DNA from: Pycnopodia helianthoides
Taxonomy: Eukaryota; Echinodermata; Asteroidea; Forcipulatida; Asteriidae
NCBI GenBank assembly: GCA_032158295.1
Contig: CM063258.1
Span: 2,686,001 to 2,750,000, forward strand
Reading direction: 5' to 3'
DNA: 64,000 nucleotides
Shown: piece after piece, positions 37,469-47,881 of the stretch
How positions within the stretch are numbered: position 1 is the stretch's first letter
How the letters are laid out: every line of letters begins with the position of its first letter
Notes under the pieces: model-generated
What the model was told of the DNA's origin: nothing
Database searches by the model: none
The model's input: only the letters and a program-made list of their open reading frames with translations
Program-made: the position numbers and the translations under genes

Positions 37469-39039
37469 GTGAGTCAAGAATTTAAAATGAAGCCCAGAGT
37501 AGAATATTACAAACTTTATGAAGTTATTCCTCATGGATGGAAACGGGTGGAGAATAGCTTGATTCCTCTATGCTCCATTATCCATTATATCTATGTTGGG
37601 TGGTAATAAGATCAACTCCTGTGGAATCTAGACCACGCAAGCCATCTGGGCTGCTATTTTAAAACCATTGATGATGGACCAGTAATCCTTGTGGGATTAT
37701 GTCCTTTTCTCTAATAGTTTAGCTACGGGTAACCCAGTAACCTGATAATAAACGGCCTGTGGTGCCGACTGGTCTGGCCATGTGTACGTGTTCGGTTCGT
37801 AGGTAATGTGGGACACCACGGGCCTCAGATGCAGGGGGAAAAAAACAATACCGAATAAATTTGTTCCCGCACTTTTAGCCGGATTTAATTTAGATTAATT
37901 TTTACATAAAAGGCATGTCAAGTCCAGCTGTATGTGTATTTATCGGTGACAAACCTGTGGACAACTTTTAAATCTTTAGTTTATTCGACAATCAAACGAA
38001 TTTTATGACCAGTTCCTCATTATTGCTCTGAATGCATCCAGTCCACACTGGAGCGTTCAGTCAAGCGCGTCTGAGTGTGTGTGGGGGAGGGGCAGGGTTT
38101 AGTTGATGAATGGATTATTACATGCTATAAATCTAACACGCACTGGTATTCACTTCATTCATTTACGTACCAGCCAGCTTTCGTGTAAATATTTAGTATA
38201 TAGTAATATTGGGTTTTCTCAGCAGTTAGTGCAAGAATTGTTTTTAAAAATGGAGGGAGAATAAATTGCCTTTATTCTGAAGTTCTCTTTATAAAACTTT
38301 ATGTATTCTCATTTGGGTTTTGTTCCTAGCTAGTGGTAGAAGCTCCCCATAAAACAGCACGTACGGAATTCAAACCCTGCCGTGTTTATCATTGTGCAGT
38401 ACAAGCTTGGAAGTTGTCTTTGTTTGTTTTTTCGGTGTTGATGATGGACGTAAACTAAGCAATGGGTTTCATTCTCAAATTGTAACATGATTCCGAGTCT
38501 GAATAAAGCATTGTAAACCTATATAGCCGCCGAGTACCAACCGAGACTAAACGACGAAACGAGACAAATGAGATGACTTATCTACAAGGAATTCATGACC
38601 CGATTGTGAACTCTGATGAAACCCACAGGAGGTCTCGATATTGGCAATTTCCTTTTCGTATAACTACTTCCAACAATAGCTGAATGTTGTGATTCTAGAA
38701 AGAAAAAAAAATGGAGCCCGGAACTAACTTCGACCATGCTTCGAGAGTCCCCATCATGCTGGCAAATAAACGCCCCCTTCATATGGCTAACAAGGGCCTC
38801 CATGCCGTTCAAAAACAACGCTCCACCCACGACCACCGACCGCTTACTAATTTGACACCAGGACAAGCAACTATACAAATGAGAACCCTTGTTGTGATAG
38901 TGAAACCGCAAGCTTTTGGCACTTTTTGGGGAGGGTTTCTGATTATTATTGTATATTTTTTTAATGGTGAGACTTACTATTGGTAACCAACGGGAATTAA
39001 AAGTTATTTGGAGAGTAACTGCTATGCATTCTTGGAAAC

Positions 39040-39082
<43 letters not shown>

Positions 39083-42000
39083 CATCTTGAATTCGTATTA
39101 ATGGATAATATTTTGTGAACAATTTTATATTGTGTGTTTCTGATTGAATAGGTATTAATGTATAATACCTTATGAACAATATATTATTGTGTGTTTCTGT
39201 TTTAAGTTGGTGGGTTTTTTTTCACGAGTGAATATTGATAATATGAAAAATTCTCTCTCATTCAGACGAGTTCCAGGAGTCGTGTCTTGAAGCCCACAAC
39301 AGGGTACGGGAAGCCCACGGGGCCCCCCCTCTGAGATGGTCAGAAGATGTAGCATCACAAGCCGCAAGTTGGGCTCAAAACCTGGCTGAAAAGGGCTACA
39401 AACAACACAGTGAGAACCAATGTAAGTGCCGATACTCTACACATTTCAAATCGCTGAAATGCTTTCACATTGCAATACGAATTCCTTACAAAAAACATCG
39501 AACGAAATCACAACCTAAAAGTAGGGTGTGGCAGTTTTCGTCTACTGGTAAATCTCTTTGCAACAGTTGTTTGAACGGTATAGTTGGTTTATATTCCATT
39601 TATTCGCAGTCCACAATGTTTTTAAATTTATTCACGGACAGATTTACACGTCGTAAATATCCAAGTGAATGTACATGTACCAGCATTTGTTACTCGTTTG
39701 CTGAAAACACGACTATTTTACTCTGAATATGGAACAATTATAATATGCCTATAATACATGTATTTAAATGCTTTTATTATTATGTGTGAATTATTATTTT
39801 TTGTATTTTTAAAGTTTAACCTTCCTGCTTCCTGTAAAGGAACATTACAGAATTGGTTTTTGCTAACAAAACAGTTGCTGGCAGTGTAAGCACTTTATGT
39901 AATCCACCATATACATAAACTGACAAACCTGTAGAAGTTTGAGATCGATCGGCCATCTGGGTCACGAGAAAATAGTTAAAAACCGATTACACATTTGCAT
40001 GAAATCATATAGATTCAACAAATGAATAAAACGCTCACTGAGCGATAAACTCCAATCGGAAAATGAGTTTATTCATTTCTCATCAAATATGGCATTTCAG
40101 ACAAAAATATTTCAAGGGATGTTGTTTTTACTATCATCATCGTTAGACCGTGTAAGTTTTATGTAAATCTGTGATCAAAAGTATACAAGTTTTGCTCTTA
40201 CCAATTCTGTAATGTTCCTTTAACCACAAGCTGAAGTTCACACCTTTACATTCCTTTTTCTTAACAGTTGGTTTCATAACAGTCGCCTGTCTAATTGCCG
40301 TTTTTTAAATGAATTGTTTCAACGGCATGTACTGCTTATCTGCCTTCGACTAACATTTCTTGAATAATTTTCAGTCCAAAACCAACTTAGTTAATCATAC
40401 GCTCTTGCTGATTTTTTCCAAATATGGTAGTATGACAAGACAAACAAGGAGTTGTGAACTTGCTGGAACTGTTTCGGTGGTAGCGGTATAATGGTTTATT
40501 AAAGATGAAGTAAATGGAACAGGTGGTTTCGAATAACAACATAAAACGACAGAGGGGGGTGTTCATTGGAACTACTAATCAATGGGTCTTAAAGGAACAT
40601 TACAGAATTGGTTTTTGATAACAAAACAGTTGCTGTCAGTGTAAACACTTTATGTAATCCACCAAATACATAAACTGACAAACCTGTAGAAGTTTGAGAT
40701 CGATCGGCCATCTGGGTCACGGGAAAATAGTGAAAAACCGATTACACATTTGCATGAAATCGTATAGATTCAACAAAATGAATAAAACGCTCACTGAGCG
40801 ATAAACTCCAAAAGGAAAATTAGTTTATTCATTTCCCATCAAATATGGCATTTCAGACAGAAATATTTCAAGGGATGTTTTCTACTATCATCATCATTAG
40901 ACCGTGTAAGTTGTATGTAAATCTGTGATCAAAAAGTATATTTTACAAGTTTTTTCTTACCAATTCTGTAATGTTCCTTTAAATTCGACTGCTAAGAAGG
41001 TGCTAACAAGAAAAACTGTGTTAAGACAATAAACACGAACAGCTTCTATCAAGATAAACAATGTAGACAAGTTTTCAAAACAGTTGTTGGTAACAATTGT
41101 TAAAGGTGAAATGAGCAATGCTCAATGCAAGTTTAAGGTCTTCTTATTTAACAAATGGCGCCATCTTGTGGCTGTATATAAGGCCTGACAGTTCTACTTG
41201 CCAAAGTAGCTTTTATTGATAGTAATCTGAGCGTGTTTTGTTTATTTCAGTGCTTGGTGAGAGTATACACATAACAACCGCGGAAGACGACGTCAGTGGA
41301 GATGGATTAGTGGACTTATGGGAGAGAGAAACAGATTACTTTGACTTCGACAAGCCAAGATGGCAAAAAGGTCTGTGGCTTGGGGTGTTTTTTCACCTGC
41401 TCTTAACTTTTTATTTAGTAAAGGTAACGATCGTACCTGTGTATTTTGAAGGTAGGGTCAATAGGTAAATACTCCAAACATTAATGACCAAAAAACAACT
41501 TACTTGGTAAAAAGCACTGCAGCTAGTGTTCATATAAACTATTTTGAGAAAGGATTCTCTTCGAAGTAATATGGTTCGGATAAGTTTTCACCCCAACACA
41601 TCAGAATCTGAGAAACGGTTCAAGCATGAATCGTTCCTCAGATTTCTGAGGGTCGGTGTCTGTTCACCAATGCAGTTGCCAGAGATGCGGCTGGTACCCG
41701 CTGTCACCTCGCTAAACGTGGATGGATTGGACGTTCTTATGAAATTACCGTGCCAGTTTGTTTGCTGTTTTCTCAGCAAGTATATTATAGACAATGTATT
41801 TCACATGTGATTTTTATTGTATCTTTCTTTATAATTTTGCTTATAAATCAAAATTGCATTGACAAAAACCAATCTATGGCCCACCTTTAAGTGAAGTGGT
41901 TTCAGGTTATTTTGAAGTACATTTGTTGAATAGTTCTATAACCAAATTTGGTGGCATATCCAATAATTTGAAAAACTGCTCAAAGAGAGAGGGTTTCCAT

Positions 42001-42676
42001 GATAATTGCTTGAAGAATCAAATCAAACAGGTGCTACAATTCATCCAAATATTTACCTTCCCTTTCTTAATGATCTAAACATTAATGATCTAAATAGCTT
42101 CTTTTATGAGATGTTTGCTGATGGTCACTGTGGTTATATTTAAGAGGAATGTTTCTCAGGCCATGACTGTATGGTTTTGTTTTGATTTTTCTTTGGGGGC
42201 AGGGGTCAGCGGTTGGCTCAGTGGTTTCCCTACCTTTCACCTCAATAGCTGTGGATCCAGGCCCGGTTCGAATCCCACCTTCGACCGAAGTCTTACATGT
42301 AGATTGGGTTTTCAGTTCCTATCTGATTTTCCCTCATTGGGGTTTTACCTAGCTCTCACATCTAAAATTAAACAATTTCTTCTTGTTTCATATTTATCCA
42401 GTTATTGGCGCTTGCGCTGTTGGATGTGTAAATAGAACAGAAAAAAGAAAAAAAAAAAAAAAATAAAAAAAAATAACAAATTCAATACGACTGTTTTATG
42501 TTTGAATAGGTACAGAACGGTTCTCACAGATGGTCTGGAAGTCTTCCGCTGAAATTGGAATATCCAAAGTCAAGATGGTAAACACAGAGCGATTCGTTAC
42601 AGTGGTGAACTATCGGCCAGCAGGAAACTCAAACAAACCCAATGATTTCAAAAAGAACGTGCTTCCAAAACAGTAG
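37447..42676 (+). CDS. GLIPR2-like: GAPR-1/GLIPR2-like CAP-domain protein, four exons
   Basis: The joined exons 37447-37468, 39266-39421, 41251-41370 and 42510-42676 give 154 codons, the length of human GAPR-1; every junction is phase 1. Seen: CAP landmarks in order, namely AHNRVREAHGAPPLRW (helix 1), a His in KQHSENQ, GES in place of the family GEN, Glu residues in WERE, the MVWK strand motif, and Y-R-P-A-G-N near the end. Known: GAPR-1 is a cytosolic CAP protein bound to Golgi membranes through an N-myristoyl group. Odd: the second CAP-site His, expected just before F-S-Q-M-V-W, is Arg here. The N-terminus MPEEAQL has no Gly2, so myristoylation is not expected. There is no signal peptide. 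The introns carry two family 1 MITEs, a family 5 MITE and a SINE. I infer an intracellular non-catalytic CAP protein. Confidence 0.93.
39086..39197. repeat. Tandem duplication, about 60 bp unit, next to poly-T
   Basis: TATTAATG..TAATA..TGAACAAT..ATTGTGTGTTTCTG occurs twice, just upstream of exon 2. A run of 32 T at 39044-39075 precedes it and could be the reversed poly-A tail of a retroposon. Confidence 0.6.
39266..39421 (+). CDS. GLIPR2-like: CAP-domain gene, exon 2
   Basis: Acceptor CATTCAG, donor GTAAGT. It encodes the helix 1 region (EAHNRVREAHGAPPLRWSED) through the first CAP-site His (KQHSENQ). Confidence 0.93.
39834..40223 (+). mobile_element. TTAA-flanked MITE, family 1 (intronic)
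   Basis: Ends AGGAACATTACAGAATTGG/CCAATTCTGTAATGTTCCT. The right flank is TTAA, the left GTAA. It lies inside intron 2 of the CAP-domain gene. Confidence 0.85.
40589..40982 (+). mobile_element. TTAA-flanked MITE, family 1 (intronic)
   Basis: TTAA on both sides and canonical inverted ends. It is the second family 1 copy in the same intron, 365 bp from the first and in the same orientation. Confidence 0.87.
41251..41370 (+). CDS. GLIPR2-like: CAP-domain gene, exon 3
   Basis: Acceptor TTTATTTCAG. The donor is the weaker AAAAAG followed by GTCTGT. It encodes LGES, the acidic VSGDGLVDLWERE helix and YFDFDKPRWQK. The donor was chosen because it preserves phase into exon 4. Confidence 0.88.
41447..41890 (+). 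mobile_element. TTAA-type MITE, family 5 (intronic)
   Basis: The right end is CCACCT before TTAA; the left flank has decayed to TGAA. The module TTTTGAGAAAGGATTCTC..GAAGTAATATGG and the central CGGTTCAAGCATGAATCG palindrome match 49983-50415. Frames inside (41544-41810) are shadows. Confidence 0.75.
42203..42475 (+). mobile_element. tRNA-derived SINE with A-rich tail
   Basis: A consensus A box (TTGGCTCAGTGG) and B box (GGTTCGAATCC) are present. A unique body (GGGTTTTCAG, TGGGGTTTTACC) follows, and it ends in an A-rich tail at 42437-42475. It sits just before exon 4 of the CAP-domain gene. Confidence 0.82.
42510..42676 (+). CDS. GLIPR2-like: CAP-domain gene, exon 4 (stop TAG)
   Basis: The acceptor is TTTGAATAG. 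It encodes GTERFSQMVWKSSAEIGISK, then the VVNYRPAGN strand and a Lys-rich end NVLPKQ. Arg replaces the usual CAP-site His just before FSQMVW. Confidence 0.93.
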
Positions 42677-43077
42677 TTGAAATCGGGACACAAAACCTTG
42701 TAGATAATTATAATAGTTTGTACTCTTTTAAAACAAGATTTTCTTTCTTGTAAGTTTAAAAGATGATTGTTAATTATGATTGTTCAGTTCGGATTTTTAT
42801 ATCCGCATAGACGCTTCAGTAGCCCCTACATTACGCTTTTTTTCAAACTCTCTGTCTTGTTCCCTATGCGTGTGTGAATAAGCAATAACGATTATTGGGT
42901 GTCTCCTAAAGGGGCCAGTCTATAAAATTTCCTTCTAGCCTCGGCATGGTTTGGTAGAAATAACGAAAAAAAAAGCAACATGGCTGCTCATGATGAAGGT
43001 ATACAAGGAGCTCTTTGACAATTGATGATAGCAATGTTTGAACTAGAAAATTTTGAACGCATTTTGCTTATTTTATC

Positions 43078-43083
43078 AATAAA
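43078..43083 (+). promoter_or_regulatory. Candidate polyadenylation signal AATAAA
   Basis: First clear AATAAA downstream of the CAP-domain stop codon (about 400 nt). Another lies near 43160. Confidence 0.4.
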
Positions 43084-43229
43084 AGTTTTCTGAAAGTTTT
43101 ATGTAACATCAACTTATAGTTTTCGTTTGAATCTGCTTTTTTTTTGTTATGCAACGATTAATAAATGCAACATTTTCTTGCTGCTAGGAAGCAAAGTTTT
43201 CCATTTCTGGTGATCTGATAATATTACTT

Positions 43230-43381
43230 AGGTTACCCAGAACACTTTCATGACTTCTTATTGGTTGTTACGTTGCGTGCAACCTCTGGTGTAGACGAAT
43301 AGAGAGAGAGCACTGAGGTTTTAAGGTTACCCAGAACACTTTCATGACTTCTTATTGGTTGTTTCGTTGCGTGCAACCTAA
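43230..43381. repeat. Direct duplication, about 60 bp, 93 bp apart
   Basis: GGTTACCCAGAACACTTTCA through TTGCGTGCAACCT occurs twice with one visible substitution. Confidence 0.8.
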
Positions 43382-43459
43382 TGGGGTGCGTTTTTGCGGT
43401 TGAACCAGTAACTGTTTCGGTTGGCTCGGCTATTCGTAAATCACTTGTGATTTTTCAGT

Positions 43460-44840
43460 ATTGGGCCCAAATTTGATAAAAATGCTGGACTTACCCCTTG
43501 TGATATTTACAAATTTGGCCAAATTTGATAAAAACTGCTGGACTTAGCCCCTTGTGATTTTTTCAGTTTTGGCCCAAATTTGATAAAAAATGCTGGACTT
43601 ACCCCTTGTGATTTTTTTCAAATATTGGCTAAATTTATAAAAATGCTGGACTTACCCCTTGTGATTTTTTTTCTCAGTTTTTGGCTCAGACTTTATAAAA
43701 TGCTGGACTTAACCCCTGTGATTTTTTCAGTTTTTGGCCAAATTTGATTAAAATACTGGACTTACCCCATGTGATATTTTCAGTTTTGGCCCTAAATTTG
43801 ATAAAAATGCTGGACTTACCCCTTGTGATATTTTCATATTGGCCAATTTGATAAAAATGCTGGACTTACCCCTTGTGATTTTTTTCAGTTTTTGGCCCAA
43901 ATTTGATAAAAATGCTGGACTAACCCCTTGTGATTGTTTCAGTTTTTGGCCCAAATTTGATTAAAATGCTGGACTTACCCCTTGTGATATTTTCAAATAT
44001 TTGCTTAAATTTGATAAAAAAGCTGAACTAGCCCCTTGTGATTTTTTCAGTTTTTGGCCCAAATTTGATAAAAAATGCTGGACTTACCCCCTTGTGATTT
44101 TTACAAATATTGGCTTAAATTTGATAAAAATGCTGGACTTACCCCTTGTGATTTTTTTTTTCAGTTTTTGGCTCAGACTTTATAAAAATGCTGGACTTAC
44201 CCCTTGTGATATTTTTCAGTTTTTGGCCCAAATTTGATAAAAATGCTGGACTTACCCCTTGTGATATTTACAAATATTGGCTTAAATTTGATAAAAATGC
44301 TGGACTTACCCCTTGTGATATTTACAAATATTGGCTTAAATTTGATAAAAATGCTGGACTAACCTTGTGATTTTTTCAGTTTTTGGCCCAAATTTGATTA
44401 AAATTCTGGACTTACCCCTTGTGATATTTTCAGTTTTGGCCTAAATTTGATAAAAATGCTGGACTTACCCCTTGTGATATTTTCAGTTTTTGGCCCAAAT
44501 TTTATTAAAATGCTGGACTTACCCCTTGTGATATTTTCAAATATTGGCTTAAATTTGATAAAAATGCTGGACTAACCCCTTGTGATTTTTTCAGTTTTTT
44601 GCCCAAATTTGATAAAAATGCTGGACTTAACCCCTTGTGATTTTTCAATTTTTGGCTCTAAATTTGTTTAAAATGCTGGACTTACCCCTTGTGATATTTC
44701 AAATATTGGCTTAATTTTGATAAAAATGCTGGACTAACCTTGTGATTTTTCAATATTGGCCCAAATTTGTTTAAAATGCTGGACTTACCCCTTGTGATAT
44801 TTTCAAATATAAGCCTAAATTTGATAAAAACGCTTGAAAA
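43460..44840. repeat. About 54-bp satellite, roughly 25 copies
   Basis: The consensus unit is GGACTTACCCCTTGTGATAT, then TTTCAGTTTTTGGCCC, then AAATTTGATAAAAATGCT. Alternative spacers occur (TTTACAAATATTGGCTTA), so at least two unit subtypes are interleaved. It separates the 3' ends of the two convergent genes. Frames reading LPLVIF-type repeats on plus and SQGVSPAF on minus are shadows. Confidence 0.93.
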
Positions 44841-45873
44841 AGCCCAGTATTTTTATCAGATTCGGGTCATTTTAACGGTTTGATGTTTATGCCCCAAAAT
44901 GATTTAGCACTCACTTCTGATGACTTTTTATTGAACTTGACACAAGATATTAGAAAAAATTGGGAAATATTGATACTTGGATTTTTATTTTTACTTTTTA
45001 GGGTGGGGGGGGGGGTTGACATAAACTTTGCCGTAAAAACCTTATAATTCGAAATATATGAAAGATGCAATTGGTTAAGTCAAACAACCAGCATTGGTGA
45101 AGAAGCTTGCTTCTTTCTAAACTGAAGCAGTTTGACTTTACCTATTGTATCTTTCATGTGTTTTAAAATATCAAAGTTTTTCAGCAAAAACAATGTAATA
45201 TTTTCCAAACAAACTACCAATACTTCCCCAAATAAAGTTAATATCCATAAAATAACAATTTCCAAACAAGTAAGACAAGAAGCAACAATTGCCTACAGAT
45301 AAAATAAAGTTTGCAAGCAACGGACTAAAATCAACGATTGTCTAAAAGACAATCCTTCATTGTGACAAGCTTCCCACCTACATCTCGGCCTTCTGAGCCA
45401 CTGTGGTACAAACATGAAGACAAATTGAAATATAAACCACTTATCGAAGCCAGTAGGTTAAGATTACCAACATTTTCTTACTTCTCAATTAAATTTAAAC
45501 CGAAACAGAACAGTTACACAATCTTTAAAAATTAAAACTAAGCTGTATGCGTTTTCTCAATATTTAAATAAGCAAAATAACAATTATGCAAGGTTGGAAG
45601 CACCAACCCTAAAAGCAAACCTTGAAGTGAGTCAGACTCAAGCTTGCTGCTCCTGGAAAATTTGTAATATTATCATTGCAGCCAAAGGTTGATCTAGTAA
45701 CAATTAACTTTCCTTGTCATTCCATAAGCTCATAAGAGGTAGAATTAATGTTAGTTTACAACTGTGAATATTTAAATCGTTACACTTTAAGATATGATAA
45801 TAAAGATCACTTTTCCAGAAAAATGACAGGTCAACTCTCATCAATTCTGAAATCTGTTTTGTCATGCAGACGA
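44841..45873. other. AT-rich intergenic stretch
   Basis: No exon recognised. A G-run lies near 45002-45015. Short frames are present on both strands. Confidence 0.45.
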
Positions 45874-46005
45874 GTGGATTAGCTTGTCCTATACCATAAT
45901 CCATTTAATCTTGGATTAGCTTGTCCTATACCATAATCATTTAATCTTGGATTAGCTTGTCCTATACCATAATCCATTTTATCTCGGATCAGCTTGTCCT
46001 ACGCC
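45874..46005. repeat. 41-bp minisatellite, about three copies
   Basis: TTGGATTAGCTTGTCCTATA followed by CCATAATCCATTTAATC, repeated head to tail. Confidence 0.85.
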
Positions 46006-47240
46006 ATATAGATCAACACAAGACAATCCACGAAATAATTGTGACACTTGTTTATCAGTTAATTAACTCGTTAAACCCTACTATAGGTGAAAGGCCCAAT
46101 TGGAACCCATGGCCTATGCTTAGGCTCTGATTTCACCTCTGATTTGTGAATCTTTAGTGATTTTGGAAACAAACACTTTCAGTAAGGGACTTCAAACAGT
46201 CAGAAGGTGCCTTTCTGTGGTCATCATTTGAGTTTTTATCTGCATTTTTTTTAATTTTTTTTATTCTTAAGCAGAACTGTTCTTCTAAAATACATAGTGG
46301 TTACTGCATAAGGTTTCTTCTATCTAACTTTTCTTTCAAATGTTTTTTTCTCCTTCTTTTATAATTAAGAAAATCAGTTCTCACAAAATGTAGTTTAAAA
46401 TCCGAAAAGAGAATGTCCAAATGATAACAAATCGTCATAAATAATCAACCAATGGAACTCATGGGGTAGCCATCTTGTTTTTACCTCCATTGAAATCAAA
46501 GTGAGGCTGAAAGGTCAATAGACCGCCCTCTTTTTTTCCAAAGAACACAACCCAATGCCACACGGCTGTTTTAAAAGCAGAAATTGATGCTCAGAAGAAA
46601 ATGATTCTTAATAAATTGATATGATAAGTAAAAATTATCAGGGAACAAGTCAAAAGGAACAAGTCAAATTCATGATGATTTTCTTGGTAACCCATTTCTG
46701 CTTTAATAGCATGTTTGTTTTTCTCCTGCGCTTAGCAACATGTTATGTTTTTAGAGTGTTAATTATACTAGGCCCTAGGATTAACTAGAAACATGATCAA
46801 GATGAATTAACATGCTTATGGTCCAAATAGTGTCAGAAGTAAAGTTGCAAAACCCTCTTACAATTCCCTTAAATACTTGAAAAAGTCAATTTCCAAGGAA
46901 AATGATGATGCTAAAGTAAAGTAGCAAACACCCACTTACAATTCCCTTTTAGTTGAAAAAGGTCAATTTCCCATGAAAATAATGATGCAAACGAGCATTT
47001 TGACCCAATTTACCAAAACAAATCTTGGTTGCACCATTTGAGGAGTCAGTTTCTCCGCATTTCTTCTGTGTAGTGAGCATTTTACAGGCTCGGCATATCT
47101 TTACAAGCAGTTTGACCTTTGACTCCCACATGGCATGCCAATGGGCAGGCAGCAGGGAGTGATGCCGGTGCACGGGATTCTAACATCTACAACACATTAC
47201 AAGGTTATAGATGAAGAGATATTCAAATGCACCATGAAGC
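46006..47240. other. Distal 3' flank of BAG6
   Basis: No gene recognised. It contains an approximate repeat (GTAAAGT.GCAAA near 46841 and 46917). The BAG6 3' UTR probably extends into it, but no clear minus-strand AATAAA was found. Confidence 0.4.
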
Positions 47241-47591
47241 TTAAAGGGTGTGTGTACTACATTGGTAAGATTGAAAATAAATGTTCACAGATTTGCACAT
47301 AACTTGCATGGTATAAAGATGGACATGGTGGAAATTTCCCTTGAAATAGTTTTGCTTGAAATGCTATAGTTTTTAGGAAATTAGTAAAACTATTAGTCTT
47401 TATCACTGGTGATAAAATCCGATGTTTGAAAACAGTGAAAACATACAATTGGGTTTTTCACTGTTTTCTCATGACTCCGAAGACCGATTGAGCTTAACAT
47501 TTCACAGGTTTGTTATTTCATGTATATGTTGGGTCACATAAAGTGTGGATACATGTCTTTGAAAATTACCAATGTTGTACATTTGCTTTAA
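47241..47591 (-). mobile_element. TTAA-flanked MITE, diverged family 2, in BAG6 3' UTR
   Basis: TTAA on both sides. The modules ACATTGGTAAGATTG, ATGTTCACAGATTTGCAC and TTTTCACTGTTTTCTCATGA match family 2 in reverse, but the centre is ATCACTGGTGAT instead of the GCGCGC core. It ends 26 bp before the BAG6 stop codon, so it should be transcribed in the 3' UTR. Confidence 0.75.
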
Positions 47592-47617
47592 GCATAACCC
47601 TACCAATATTCAGCGGA

Positions 47618-47881
47618 TTATTTCTTCTTATTGATGTATTTGTCTGTGTTTGGGAATTTCTGAGGGTCATAGTCGGGGTCTCTGCGTAGTCGTTCTTGTA
47701 CGGCGCTTCTAACCTGTTCTTCACAAGCGTCGTACAGTGACGAGCTTGCCTCGGCATCTCTGACTAGAGCGTCAACCCCCGCGAGAGGCCGAGCACCCAC
47801 GGCCTGCACGGCTTGACGGAGTGTCCCTGGTAAGAACGTCTCGACACCATTGTTGATTGGAGACTTCTTGTCTTGAGTCAG
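47618..47881 (-). CDS. BAG6: BAG6 last coding exon (BAG-like C-terminus, TAA)
   Basis: Acceptor GGATACAG, phase 0. It encodes 87 residues from LTQDKKSP through [18 protein letters not shown] and [18 protein letters not shown] to the end. This matches the vertebrate BAG6 C-terminal domain closely. Confidence 0.97.
   Translation of the reverse strand: MTQDKKSPINNGVETFLPGTLRQAVQAVGARPLAGVDALVRDAEASSSLYDACEEQVRSAVQERLRRDPDYDPQKFPNTDKYINKKK

Noticed and set aside
43748..44370. Repeat-coded frames (SQGVSPAF on minus, LPLVIF on plus)
   Set aside because: Both are shadows of the 54-bp satellite.
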